Source: Neotamlana laminarinivorans (GTDB lineage Bacteria > Bacteroidota > Bacteroidia > Flavobacteriales > Flavobacteriaceae). Taken from it: 64,000 bases of DNA. The stretch spans positions 1 to 64,000 of the forward strand of contig NZ_JAJAPW010000008.1 in the NCBI RefSeq assembly GCF_020523925.1, read 5' to 3'. The translations under genes and the position numbers were made by a program. This document shows, one piece after another, positions 45,901 through 56,331 of this stretch (the stretch's first letter is position 1; each line of letters starts with the position of its first letter). The notes below the pieces were generated by a model. That model saw only the letters and a program-made list of their open reading frames with translations. It made no database searches and was not told the DNA's origin.

Positions 45901-47370
45901 ATGCAAGACGATAAAAATATTTCTGAAATTAAAACCGACCAGCAATCTATTATAGAAAACTCTGAATTAAACATTTGGGAAGCCTTAATTCCTGTTATTA
46001 TACTAATGGGGCTTTTAGCTTACAACATATTTTTTGCCGATGGCGAAATGCTTGGTGGTTATTCTAATCAATTTATTTTACTTATTGGCGCTGCTATAGC
46101 TGTTGGTGTGGGCTTATTTAATAAAGTATCTATACCGTTAATGCTAAAAGAGGTTTGGGAGAATTTAAAAAGTGTATTTGTTCCGGTACTTATTTTACTT
46201 TTAGTTGGTGCATTAGCAGGAACTTGGTTAATTAGTGGTGTAATACCCGCTATGGTATATTACGGTTTAGAGGTGTTGAATCCTGCTATATTTTTACCAG
46301 CTTGCGTTGTAATTTGTGCTTTAATTTCAATATCAACAGGAAGTTCATGGACAACTTCGGCAACAGTTGGTATTGCATTAATTGGTATTGGTAACGCGTT
46401 AGGTGTAAACTCTGGCATGATTGCTGGGGCTGTAATTTCTGGAGCTTATTTTGGAGATAAAATGTCTCCATTAAGCGATACAACAAACCTTGCTCCTGCT
46501 GTAGCTGGCACAGATTTATTTACTCATATCAGGTATATGACCATTACCACAATACCATCTATAGTTATAACTTTAATAATATTTGCTATTATTAGTGCTA
46601 CTTCCAACGTTACGGGTAATGCCGATGTTAGTAATTTATTAAATACCATTAATGCTACATTTAATATTACACCTTGGCTATTTTTAGTACCTGTAACGGT
46701 AATAACTTTAATATTACTTAAAACCAAACCACTTATTGCTTTAGGTGCCGGTGTAATAATTGCAGCTGTGTTTGCATTTATTTTTCAACCAGAAATTTTA
46801 TCAAGCTTAAACACATCAAAATTAAATGCTGTAATTACTTCTATTTTTACAGATACTCAAATAACTACAGAAAACGAAAAATTAAACGAACTTTTCTCTG
46901 CTGGCGGAATGAATGGTATGCTATGGACCATTTATTTAATTATTAGCGCCATGGTTTTTGGTGGTGTTATGGATGGTATTGGTGCATTAGCCAGAATTAC
47001 TAAGGTTTTACTTTCTGTAGCTTCATCTATATTTGGTTTATTTGCAAGTACTGTAATTAGCTGTTTAGGTTTAAACACTATTGCATCCGATCAGTATTTA
47101 GCCATAGTAATTCCTGGGAAAATGTTTAAAAAAGCATTTGAAGATAAAGGCTTAGCTCCAGAAAACTTAAGCCGAACTCTAGAAGATTCAGGCACAGTAA
47201 CCTCTGTATTAATACCATGGAATACCTGTGGTGCTTACCAAAGTAGCGTTTTAGGCGTTGGTGTTGGCGAATATTTTGTTTATGCCTTTTTTAATTGGTT
47301 AAGCCCGTTTACCACTTTGTTATTTGCTGCATTAAAAATTAAAATAAAGCAAATAGCTAAAACAGATTAA
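45901..47370 (+). CDS. nhaC: NhaC family Na+/H+ antiporter
   Basis: 489 residues, about 11-12 transmembrane helices, matching the NhaC family, with the characteristic STGSSWTTSATVGIALIGIG, GAVISGAYFGDKMSPLSDTTNLAP and LEDSGTVTSVLIPWNTCGAY. It exchanges sodium for protons (possibly malate-lactate-type in some members) and would support salt tolerance in a marine bacterium. Monocistronic; the preceding 150-bp gap should hold its promoter. Confidence 0.93.
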   Translation: MQDDKNISEIKTDQQSIIENSELNIWEALIPVIILMGLLAYNIFFADGEMLGGYSNQFILLIGAAIAVGVGLFNKVSIPLMLKEVWENLKSVFVPVLILLLVGALAGTWLISGVIPAMVYYGLEVLNPAIFLPACVVICALISISTGSSWTTSATVGIALIGIGNALGVNSGMIAGAVISGAYFGDKMSPLSDTTNLAPAVAGTDLFTHIRYMTITTIPSIVITLIIFAIISATSNVTGNADVSNLLNTINATFNITPWLFLVPVTVITLILLKTKPLIALGAGVIIAAVFAFIFQPEILSSLNTSKLNAVITSIFTDTQITTENEKLNELFSAGGMNGMLWTIYLIISAMVFGGVMDGIGALARITKVLLSVASSIFGLFASTVISCLGLNTIASDQYLAIVIPGKMFKKAFEDKGLAPENLSRTLEDSGTVTSVLIPWNTCGAYQSSVLGVGVGEYFVYAFFNWLSPFTTLLFAALKIKIKQIAKTD

Positions 47371-47570
47371 AAGTGCTTTTTTAACGGTTATTTTATCATA
47401 TTCATATTTTACAACTCCTTTTTTTATCCAACTAATAAAAATAGCAGCCTGTTTTTAACACCATTCTTTAAGCTTATATACTTATAAGATTTTATAATTA
47501 TAACTTATTATAATAAGACTTGTATTGTACTAGATTTGCTAAAAGAATAACATTTAAAACAAAAACAAAT

Positions 47571-48209
47571 ATGTCATTAGTTGGAAAAAAATTCCCAGAT
47601 TTAAACGTAGACGCCATGAACGATATGGGCGACACTTTTAAATTAAACGTACTTGAAGAAGCTGTAAACCACAAGAAAAAAGTAGTATTATTTTGGTATC
47701 CAAAAGATTTCACTTTTGTTTGTCCAACAGAATTACACGCATTTCAAGCTGCTTTACCAGAATTTGAAAAACGTAACACTATTGTAATTGGAGCTTCTTG
47801 CGATACTCCAGAAGTACACTTTGCTTGGTTAAACACAGCTAAAGATAACGGAGGTATTGAAGGTGTAACTTACCCAATTCTTGCAGATAGCAACAGAAAC
47901 TTATCTAGCATTTTAGGTATTTTAGATATTACTAAAGAAACTTTTGACGAAGAAACCAATACTGTACAAGTTGAAGGTGATAACGTAACTTACAGAGCCA
48001 CTTACATTATTGATGAAGATGGGTTAGTACAACACGAAAGTATTAACAACATGCCATTAGGAAGAAACGTTGGTGAATACTTAAGATTAGTTGATGCCTT
48101 AACTCACGTACAAGAAAAAGGTGAAGTTTGTCCTGCAAACTGGGAAGAAGGTAAAGAAGCCATGAACGCTAACCGCGATGGTGTTGCCGAGTACCTTGCT
48201 GCTAACTAA
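47571..48209 (+). CDS. 2-Cys peroxiredoxin (AhpC/TSA family)
   Basis: Start at the ATG at 47571 (MSLVGKKFPDLNVDAMND), 212 residues; the upstream extension of the frame to 47520 is not protein-like. The peroxidatic Cys is in DFTFVCPTEL (about residue 51) and the resolving Cys in GEVCPANW (about 187), so it is a typical 2-Cys enzyme of the Prx1/AhpC class that reduces peroxides. A thioredoxin gene follows 15 bp later and is the likely reductant; no AhpF flavoprotein is present. Confidence 0.95.
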   Translation: MSLVGKKFPDLNVDAMNDMGDTFKLNVLEEAVNHKKKVVLFWYPKDFTFVCPTELHAFQAALPEFEKRNTIVIGASCDTPEVHFAWLNTAKDNGGIEGVTYPILADSNRNLSSILGILDITKETFDEETNTVQVEGDNVTYRATYIIDEDGLVQHESINNMPLGRNVGEYLRLVDALTHVQEKGEVCPANWEEGKEAMNANRDGVAEYLAAN

Positions 48210-48224
48210 TAAAACAAAACAGTC

Positions 48225-48539
48225 ATGATTAAAGAATTAGATCAAGATAATTTACCTGACTTAGTTTCAGGAAACGATACAGTAATCGTGCAGTATTCTG
48301 CCACTTGGTGTGGAAACTGTAGAATTATGAAACCAAAGTTTAAAAAACTTGCTACAGAAAACGAAAATGTAACTTTCGTTATTGCTGATGCTGAAAAATT
48401 TCCAGAATCTAGAAAACTTGCTACCGTTGATAATTTACCAACTTTTGCAACGTTTAAAGGAGGTTCTTTTGTAAACCAAGTGCAGACTAATAAGTTTGAC
48501 GTTCTAAAAGATTTAGTTAATGAAGTTACCAGTAATTAA
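48225..48539 (+). CDS. Thioredoxin-like protein with CGNC active site
   Basis: 104 residues with the thioredoxin fold and active site SATWCGNCRIMKPKF; the usual WCGPC is replaced by WCGNC, which should change its redox potential. The cis-Pro segment is VDNLPTFATF. It probably recycles the peroxiredoxin encoded 15 bp upstream. Its 3' end overlaps the start of the next gene by 20 bp in another frame, so the three genes are one operon with translational coupling. Confidence 0.93.
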   Translation: MIKELDQDNLPDLVSGNDTVIVQYSATWCGNCRIMKPKFKKLATENENVTFVIADAEKFPESRKLATVDNLPTFATFKGGSFVNQVQTNKFDVLKDLVNEVTSN

Positions 48540-48777
48540 GCAATTAACACAGTTTATTGAAGAGAACGATGAAGATTACGTATTAGAAACTATTGATACG
48601 CTTGAAAATTTAACCGAAGTACCATCGCTTAAAGATGAAGAGTTAGATGTAATAGGTGAATTAATTTCTAATATGTACGGTGCCATTGAAGTTAATAAAA
48701 TGATTAAAGATGGTAAGCCTAAAAAAGAGGCCTTAAACACATTTATGTCTCGAGTACTTGGCTCTATTGATAAATAA
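48520..48777 (+). CDS. DUF6952 family small protein
   Basis: 85 residues, acidic, all-helical (MKLPVIKQLTQFIEENDEDY ... KPKKEALNTFMSRVLGSIDK), resembling the DUF6952 family found right after peroxiredoxin/thioredoxin genes in Flavobacteriia. The ATG lies inside the end of the thioredoxin gene. No cysteine, so a direct thiol role is unlikely; a partner or regulator of the peroxiredoxin system is possible. Confidence 0.8.
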   Translation: MKLPVIKQLTQFIEENDEDYVLETIDTLENLTEVPSLKDEELDVIGELISNMYGAIEVNKMIKDGKPKKEALNTFMSRVLGSIDK

Positions 48778-48803
48778 AAGCATCTAAAAATCTCTCACAA
48801 CCC

Positions 48804-48838
48804 TAAAAAGTCACTTTTTAATAAAGTGGCTTTTTTTA
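48804..48838 (+). terminator. Terminator of the peroxiredoxin/thioredoxin operon
   Basis: The arms AAAAAGTCACTTT and AAAGTGGCTTTTT pair with one G-T wobble around a short AT loop and end in a T-run. It lies 26 bp after the stop of the DUF6952 gene. Confidence 0.88.
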
Positions 48839-49182
48839 TTTCCATAAAGCTAATTTAACGCTTGTAACATTTTATACTTAAAAATAAGACACGCATAAAG
48901 ACTATATTTAATGGTTCTAATTTTAAGCATATAAACTCATATAATTAATAAATAAATTTAATTGAGAGTTATTAACTAATAGCTTATCAGCAAAACATTA
49001 AATAAAACATACTTATTTGTACATTATTTAATTACTACAATACTTAAGAGTAGTTAGTAAATTGTTTTATTATAATAAGATTATATTAAATAAAAACGCC
49101 ACTTGAAACCAAGTGGCGCTTTTCTTGCTTAATAACATTTAAAACACTCAATAATATTAAGCCACATAAAAAATCGTTAAAA
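48839..49182. other. AT-rich intergenic region between peroxiredoxin and ankyrin genes
   Basis: About 340 bp without a gene. Apart from the terminator-like hairpin at 49096-49122, it contains only AT-rich, low-complexity sequence; no ORF, RNA gene or repeat was found. Confidence 0.5.
49096..49122 (-). terminator. Terminator of the katG-ankyrin transcript
   Basis: The arms CGCCACTT and AAGTGGCG enclose AAACC and are flanked by an A-run (left) and a TTTT run (right). On the minus strand the A-run becomes a U-run, fitting the ankyrin gene that stops at 49183. Confidence 0.85.
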
Positions 49183-49656
49183 CTAATTTGATAAAATATC
49201 TATAATTGGAGAAAGCTTTTTCTCCTTGGCGTAATCTAACGCTGTTTTACCATCGTTATCTACTATTAATGCATCTGCTTTGTTTGCTAATAAAATTTTA
49301 ACTACCTCGTATTGGTTATACATTGCTGCATATATTAAGGCTGTTGTTCCATTGGAGTTTTGTTTATTTAAATCGGCTCCATTTTCAATTAAATAATTAA
49401 CCAATTCTTGGCTTCCTTTAAATGAAACCCCTATTAATGCTGTATTTCCTGAAGCATCAACATCATTTAAATCGGCATTATTTTTAACAAGAGTTTTTAC
49501 GATTTCAACTTTATCAAAATAAGACGCTAAAATTAAAGGCGTAAAACCTCTAGTATCTTTTACATTTACTAAATCTGGATTAAGATTTAATAAACCAGAA
49601 ACCGCAGCTACATTTCCAGACTGTATAGCTCCAAAAAATTTATCTTTATCTGTCAT
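49183..49656 (-). CDS. Ankyrin-repeat protein next to katG
   Basis: 157 residues, cytosolic (no signal peptide), made almost entirely of four or five ankyrin repeats (for example TRGFTPLILASYFDKVEIVK, GNTALIGVSFKGSQELVNYL, GTTALIYAAMYNQYEVVKIL, GKTALDYAKEKK). It lies 71 bp downstream of katG on the same strand. Ankyrin proteins accompany catalases elsewhere (for example ankB with katB in Pseudomonas), where they support catalase activity; a similar role is inferred here. Confidence 0.9.
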   Translation of the reverse strand: MTDKDKFFGAIQSGNVAAVSGLLNLNPDLVNVKDTRGFTPLILASYFDKVEIVKTLVKNNADLNDVDASGNTALIGVSFKGSQELVNYLIENGADLNKQNSNGTTALIYAAMYNQYEVVKILLANKADALIVDNDGKTALDYAKEKKLSPIIDILSN

Positions 49657-49727
49657 AACGATGATAATTTTTTAACTAATTAGGGCAAGTAAAAACTTGC
49701 CCTAATACTCTACTTAACTTTTTACTA

Positions 49728-52251
<2,524 letters not shown>

Positions 52252-52752
52252 ATGGCAACAGTAACCTTAAAAGGAACCGAAATACATACTTCTGGAGACT
52301 TACCTAAAGTTGGAACTCAAGCTCCTGATTTTACATTAACTAATACAGATTTATCTACTAAAACCTTAAAAGATTTTGAAGGAAACAAAGTAGTTTTAAA
52401 CATTTTTCCTAGTGTAGATACAGGAACATGTGCACAATCTGTAAGACAATTTAACACAGAAGCAAACAAACTAGAAAACACAAAAGTACTTTGTATTTCT
52501 AAAGATTTACCATTTGCTCAAGCACGTTTTTGTGGTGCAGAAGGCTTAGAACAAGTGATTAGTTTATCTGATTTTAAAACTGGTGATTTTGGAAAAACGT
52601 ATGGTATTAATTTTATTGATGGACCATTAGAAGGTTTACTGTCTAGAAGCGTTGTAGTTTTAGATGAAACTGGTAAGGTAATTTACACAGAGCAGGTTGC
52701 TGAAACTGTAGACGAGCCAAATTACGAGGCAGCTTTAAACGCTTTAAAATAA
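52252..52752 (+). CDS. tpx: Thiol peroxidase Tpx
   Basis: 166 residues, matching the atypical 2-Cys Tpx family. Peroxidatic Cys in FPSVDTGTCAQSVRQFN and resolving Cys in PFAQARFCGAEGLE, followed by SRSVVVLDETGKVIYTEQV. It reduces hydroperoxides with thioredoxin. The third peroxide enzyme within 5 kb. The dgkA start is 9 bp after its stop, so the two may be co-transcribed. Confidence 0.97.
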   Translation: MATVTLKGTEIHTSGDLPKVGTQAPDFTLTNTDLSTKTLKDFEGNKVVLNIFPSVDTGTCAQSVRQFNTEANKLENTKVLCISKDLPFAQARFCGAEGLEQVISLSDFKTGDFGKTYGINFIDGPLEGLLSRSVVVLDETGKVIYTEQVAETVDEPNYEAALNALK

Positions 52753-52761
52753 ACCTATTTA

Positions 52762-53136
52762 ATGCAAAAAAAAGAACCTTTTATTATAAACCGACTTAAA
52801 AGTGTCGGTTATGCATTTAAGGGTATGATTTTACTTTTAAAAACCGAAGCAAGTATAAAAATACAATTTTCTATTGCTATACTTGTTACGGTTTTTGGTT
52901 TTTATTTTAATATCTCTACAAACGAATGGATTGTTCAAATTCTAGCTATCGCTCTAGTTATGAGTACCGAAGGCATTAATACAGCTATCGAGGAAATTGC
53001 TAATTTTATTCATCCAGAACATCATAGCAAAATAGGTGTAATAAAAGATATTGCAGCTGGAGCCGTTTTTATTGCTTCTATATTTGCTTCAATTATTGGT
53101 CTAATTATATACATTCCAAAAATTTTTAACTTATAA
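52762..53136 (+). CDS. dgkA: Diacylglycerol/undecaprenol kinase family protein
   Basis: 124 residues with three transmembrane helices, matching the DgkA family of small integral-membrane lipid kinases. The catalytic signature STEGINTAIEEIANFIHPEHHSKIGVIKDIAAGAV has the expected Glu residues, His and Asp. In Gram-positives the family phosphorylates undecaprenol; which lipid is used here is not decided. It starts 9 bp after tpx and precedes ftsK by 125 bp. Confidence 0.93.
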   Translation: MQKKEPFIINRLKSVGYAFKGMILLLKTEASIKIQFSIAILVTVFGFYFNISTNEWIVQILAIALVMSTEGINTAIEEIANFIHPEHHSKIGVIKDIAAGAVFIASIFASIIGLIIYIPKIFNL

Positions 53137-53261
53137 ATTGCAACCAATAATTAAACATAAAAGACTATCGGTCTGTTTTACTTTTCAGCCTTATGCAATT
53201 TTTTAAAATAAAGTTTCGTTAACGGTAGTAATTTGTATTTTTGCTTAAATTAAAACCGTGA

Positions 53262-55676
53262 ATGGCGAAACGTAAACCCAAAACTAAAAAAGCACCTAGA
53301 AAAAAAATTAAAATGCCTAGTTTAAAACTATCAAACCAGCAAAAACTGGTATTAGGTAGTTTTTTAATAATCTTTGGTATTGTTTTGTGTATAGCCTTCA
53401 TTTCATTTTTCTTTACCGGAGAAGCCGATCAAAGTAATCTTTCAAATTTTACAAACCGTAATGTTGCCACTAAAAATTGGTTAAGTAAATCTGGAGCTTG
53501 GTTAAGCGATTTGTTTATACAAAGAGGCTTTGGTGTTGCTTCCTTTATTTTTTCCGGATTAATATTTTTATCTGGTGTTTATGTTTTAATGAACTTAAAT
53601 ACAGTAAAACTTCGTAAACACTGGTTTTGGGGCACATTAATTGTTATTTGGTGTTCAATTTTATTAGGTTTTTTTAAAGATAAAATAGATATTTTAGGAG
53701 GCACTATTGGTTTTGAGTTAAACAGCTTTCTTCAAGATTATATTGGAAAAATTGGCACTTCACTCCTACTCGTTTTTGGTTTAATAACTTACTTAGCCAT
53801 TCGATTTAAAGTAACTTTCGAGAACATTACAAACTTATTTAAATCTGCAAAAAAAGATTTAAAAGATGAATTTGCCGATGCCAATAAAGACACCATAATT
53901 CCTATAGATAATAACCTATCGGAAGAAGCTCAAGCCATAAAAGATGCATTCGAAATAAATTTAGATAATAAACCCGAATCTAAACCCGAACCAACTCCAG
54001 AACCTGTAAAAGTTGTAAAAACTGAACCTGTTTCGGCTCCTTTAGAAGTTAATGTTGCTGAAGCTGAAGAAGAAGAAGACATTGAGCCAGAACTGGAAAT
54101 GGAAGTTAAAACAGTGGTTGATGAAGATGCTGAAAGAAAAAACCTAGCCAATAAATTGGTTGAAGATTTTGGCGAATTCGACCCTACACTAGAACTATCA
54201 AAATACCAATTCCCTCCGCTTGATTTATTAAAAAAATACAACACAGAAGGTATAACTATAAACCAAGAAGAGCTTGAAGCCAACAAAAACCGTATTGTTG
54301 AAACTTTAAGTAATTATAAAATAGGTATTGCTAGTATTAAAGCAACCATTGGGCCAACAGTAACACTTTATGAAATTGTTCCTGAAGCGGGTGTTAGAAT
54401 TTCAAAAATTAAAAACTTAGAAGACGATATTGCACTTTCGCTCTCTGCACTAGGTATACGTATTATTGCTCCAATTCCTGGAAAAGGAACTATTGGTATT
54501 GAGGTTCCAAACACAAACTCGACTATAGTTTCAATGCGTTCGGTTATTGCTGCAAAAAAGTTTCAAAGCTCCGAAATGCATTTACCTATAGCTCTTGGTA
54601 AAACCATTAGCAACGAAACCTTTGTTGTTGATTTGGCTAAAATGCCTCACTTACTTATGGCTGGTGCTACAGGACAGGGAAAATCGGTTGGTTTAAATGC
54701 CATTTTAACATCGTTACTTTACAAAAAACATCCTGCAGAAGTTAAATTTATTCTTGTAGATCCTAAAAAAGTAGAATTAACACTTTTTAATAAAATTGAG
54801 CGTCATTACTTAGCAAAATTACCAGATAGTGAAGAAGCCATAATTACAGATAACACAAAGGTTATAAATACATTAAACTCATTATGTATTGAAATGGACA
54901 ATCGTTACGAATTGCTGAAAAATGCGATGTGCCGTAACATTGTAGAGTATAACAATAAGTTTAAAGAAAGAAAATTAAACCCTAACGATGGGCATCAATT
55001 TTTACCATATATAGTATTGGTAGTAGATGAGTTTGCCGATTTAATAATGACAGCTGGTAAAGAAGTAGAAACACCCATAGCACGTCTAGCCCAATTAGCA
55101 CGTGCCATTGGTATACATTTAATTATTGCAACACAGCGCCCATCGGTTAATGTTATTACAGGTATCATTAAAGCTAACTTCCCTGCTAGAATTGCTTTTA
55201 GGGTAACTTCTAAAATAGATTCGCGTACTATTTTAGATGGTTCTGGCGCCGACCAACTTATTGGTCGTGGAGATTTACTTTACACACAAGGCAACGACCT
55301 TATTCGTGTACAATGTGCTTTTGTAGACACACCAGAAGTTGAGAAAATTACAGATTACATAGGCTCACAAAAAGCCTACCCCGAAGCTTATTTACTACCA
55401 GAATATGTAGGAGAAGAAAGTGGCACAAGTCTTGATATAGATATAGCAGATCGCGATAAACTATTTAAAGATGCTGCTATTGTAATTGTAACCGCTCAGC
55501 AAGGTTCGGCTTCATTATTACAGCGTAAACTTAAATTAGGTTATAACCGTGCTGGAAGAATTATAGATCAATTAGAAGCTGCTGGTATTGTAGGGCCATT
55601 TGAAGGTAGTAAAGCACGCCAAGTATTAATACCAGACTTAATTGCATTAGATCAACATTTAGAAAACGAAATTTAA
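53262..55676 (+). CDS. ftsK: DNA translocase FtsK/SpoIIIE
   Basis: 804 residues. A basic N-terminus and four transmembrane helices (about 25-185) anchor it at the septum; an acidic Pro/Glu-rich linker (about 230-290) joins the motor domain. Walker A is GATGQGKSVGLN (about 467), Walker B VVDEFADLIM (about 586), and the C-terminal gamma winged helix includes KLKLGYNRAGRIIDQLEAAG. It segregates chromosomes and resolves dimers at division, recruiting XerCD. First gene of a run with lolA, an LptF/G permease and ribB spaced by 7-16 bp. Confidence 0.97.
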   Translation: MAKRKPKTKKAPRKKIKMPSLKLSNQQKLVLGSFLIIFGIVLCIAFISFFFTGEADQSNLSNFTNRNVATKNWLSKSGAWLSDLFIQRGFGVASFIFSGLIFLSGVYVLMNLNTVKLRKHWFWGTLIVIWCSILLGFFKDKIDILGGTIGFELNSFLQDYIGKIGTSLLLVFGLITYLAIRFKVTFENITNLFKSAKKDLKDEFADANKDTIIPIDNNLSEEAQAIKDAFEINLDNKPESKPEPTPEPVKVVKTEPVSAPLEVNVAEAEEEEDIEPELEMEVKTVVDEDAERKNLANKLVEDFGEFDPTLELSKYQFPPLDLLKKYNTEGITINQEELEANKNRIVETLSNYKIGIASIKATIGPTVTLYEIVPEAGVRISKIKNLEDDIALSLSALGIRIIAPIPGKGTIGIEVPNTNSTIVSMRSVIAAKKFQSSEMHLPIALGKTISNETFVVDLAKMPHLLMAGATGQGKSVGLNAILTSLLYKKHPAEVKFILVDPKKVELTLFNKIERHYLAKLPDSEEAIITDNTKVINTLNSLCIEMDNRYELLKNAMCRNIVEYNNKFKERKLNPNDGHQFLPYIVLVVDEFADLIMTAGKEVETPIARLAQLARAIGIHLIIATQRPSVNVITGIIKANFPARIAFRVTSKIDSRTILDGSGADQLIGRGDLLYTQGNDLIRVQCAFVDTPEVEKITDYIGSQKAYPEAYLLPEYVGEESGTSLDIDIADRDKLFKDAAIVIVTAQQGSASLLQRKLKLGYNRAGRIIDQLEAAGIVGPFEGSKARQVLIPDLIALDQHLENEI

Positions 55677-55688
55677 TTAATAAAAAAA

Positions 55689-56324
55689 ATGAAAAAATTT
55701 ATAACACTTGTATTACTTACACTTTCAATAACAACATTTGCGCAAAACAAAGGCAAAGTGTTACTAAACGAAGTATCAGAAAAAGTAAAAAGTTATAATA
55801 ACATATCTATAGATTTTAAATACACACTGGAAAACACTTCAGAAAATGTAAAACAAGAAACTAAAGGCGATGTTATTATGCAAGGCGATAAATACCGCTT
55901 AAACATTTTAGGCGTTACAAGATTATTTGATGGTAAAAAATTGTACAGCATTAGTCCAGAAGATGAAGAAGTTACTATTTCTACAGAAAACGAAGACGAT
56001 GGCAATGCTATTACACCAAGTAAAATGTTATCATTTTATGAAGATGGTTACACTTATAAGCTAGATATTGAACAAAATATTAATGGTAGAAAAATTCAAT
56101 ACGTAAAATTAACACCTATTGATTCTAATTCTGAAATTAAAACCATTCATTTAGGTATCGATTCTAAAACAAAACACATTTACAACCTAATTCAGGTTGG
56201 TAAAAATGGAACAAAAACAACACTAACAGTAAATTCTTTTAAAACAAATACACCTTTATCAAAAACCTTATTTACCTTTGATTCGAGTAAATACAGCGAT
56301 TATTACATCAATTCTTTAGATTAA
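55689..56324 (+). CDS. LolA-like outer-membrane lipoprotein carrier
   Basis: 211 residues with a signal peptide (MKKFITLVLLTLSITTFA-Q). The LolA-like half-barrel is visible: VKSYNNISIDFKYTLEN, KGDVIMQGDKYRLNI and a long hydrophobic pocket. It ferries lipoproteins or other lipids across the periplasm. It starts 12 bp after ftsK and is followed 7 bp later by the LptF/G-type permease. Bacteroidota LolA paralogues are also involved in flexirubin or aryl-polyene export, but no such genes are nearby. Confidence 0.85.
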   Translation: MKKFITLVLLTLSITTFAQNKGKVLLNEVSEKVKSYNNISIDFKYTLENTSENVKQETKGDVIMQGDKYRLNILGVTRLFDGKKLYSISPEDEEVTISTENEDDGNAITPSKMLSFYEDGYTYKLDIEQNINGRKIQYVKLTPIDSNSEIKTIHLGIDSKTKHIYNLIQVGKNGTKTTLTVNSFKTNTPLSKTLFTFDSSKYSDYYINSLD

Positions 56325-56331
56325 GATTTTA

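Noticed and set aside
49096-49122. Hairpin considered as a possible attenuator or small RNA
   Set aside because: It is simply placed and built as the terminator of the katG-ankyrin transcript.
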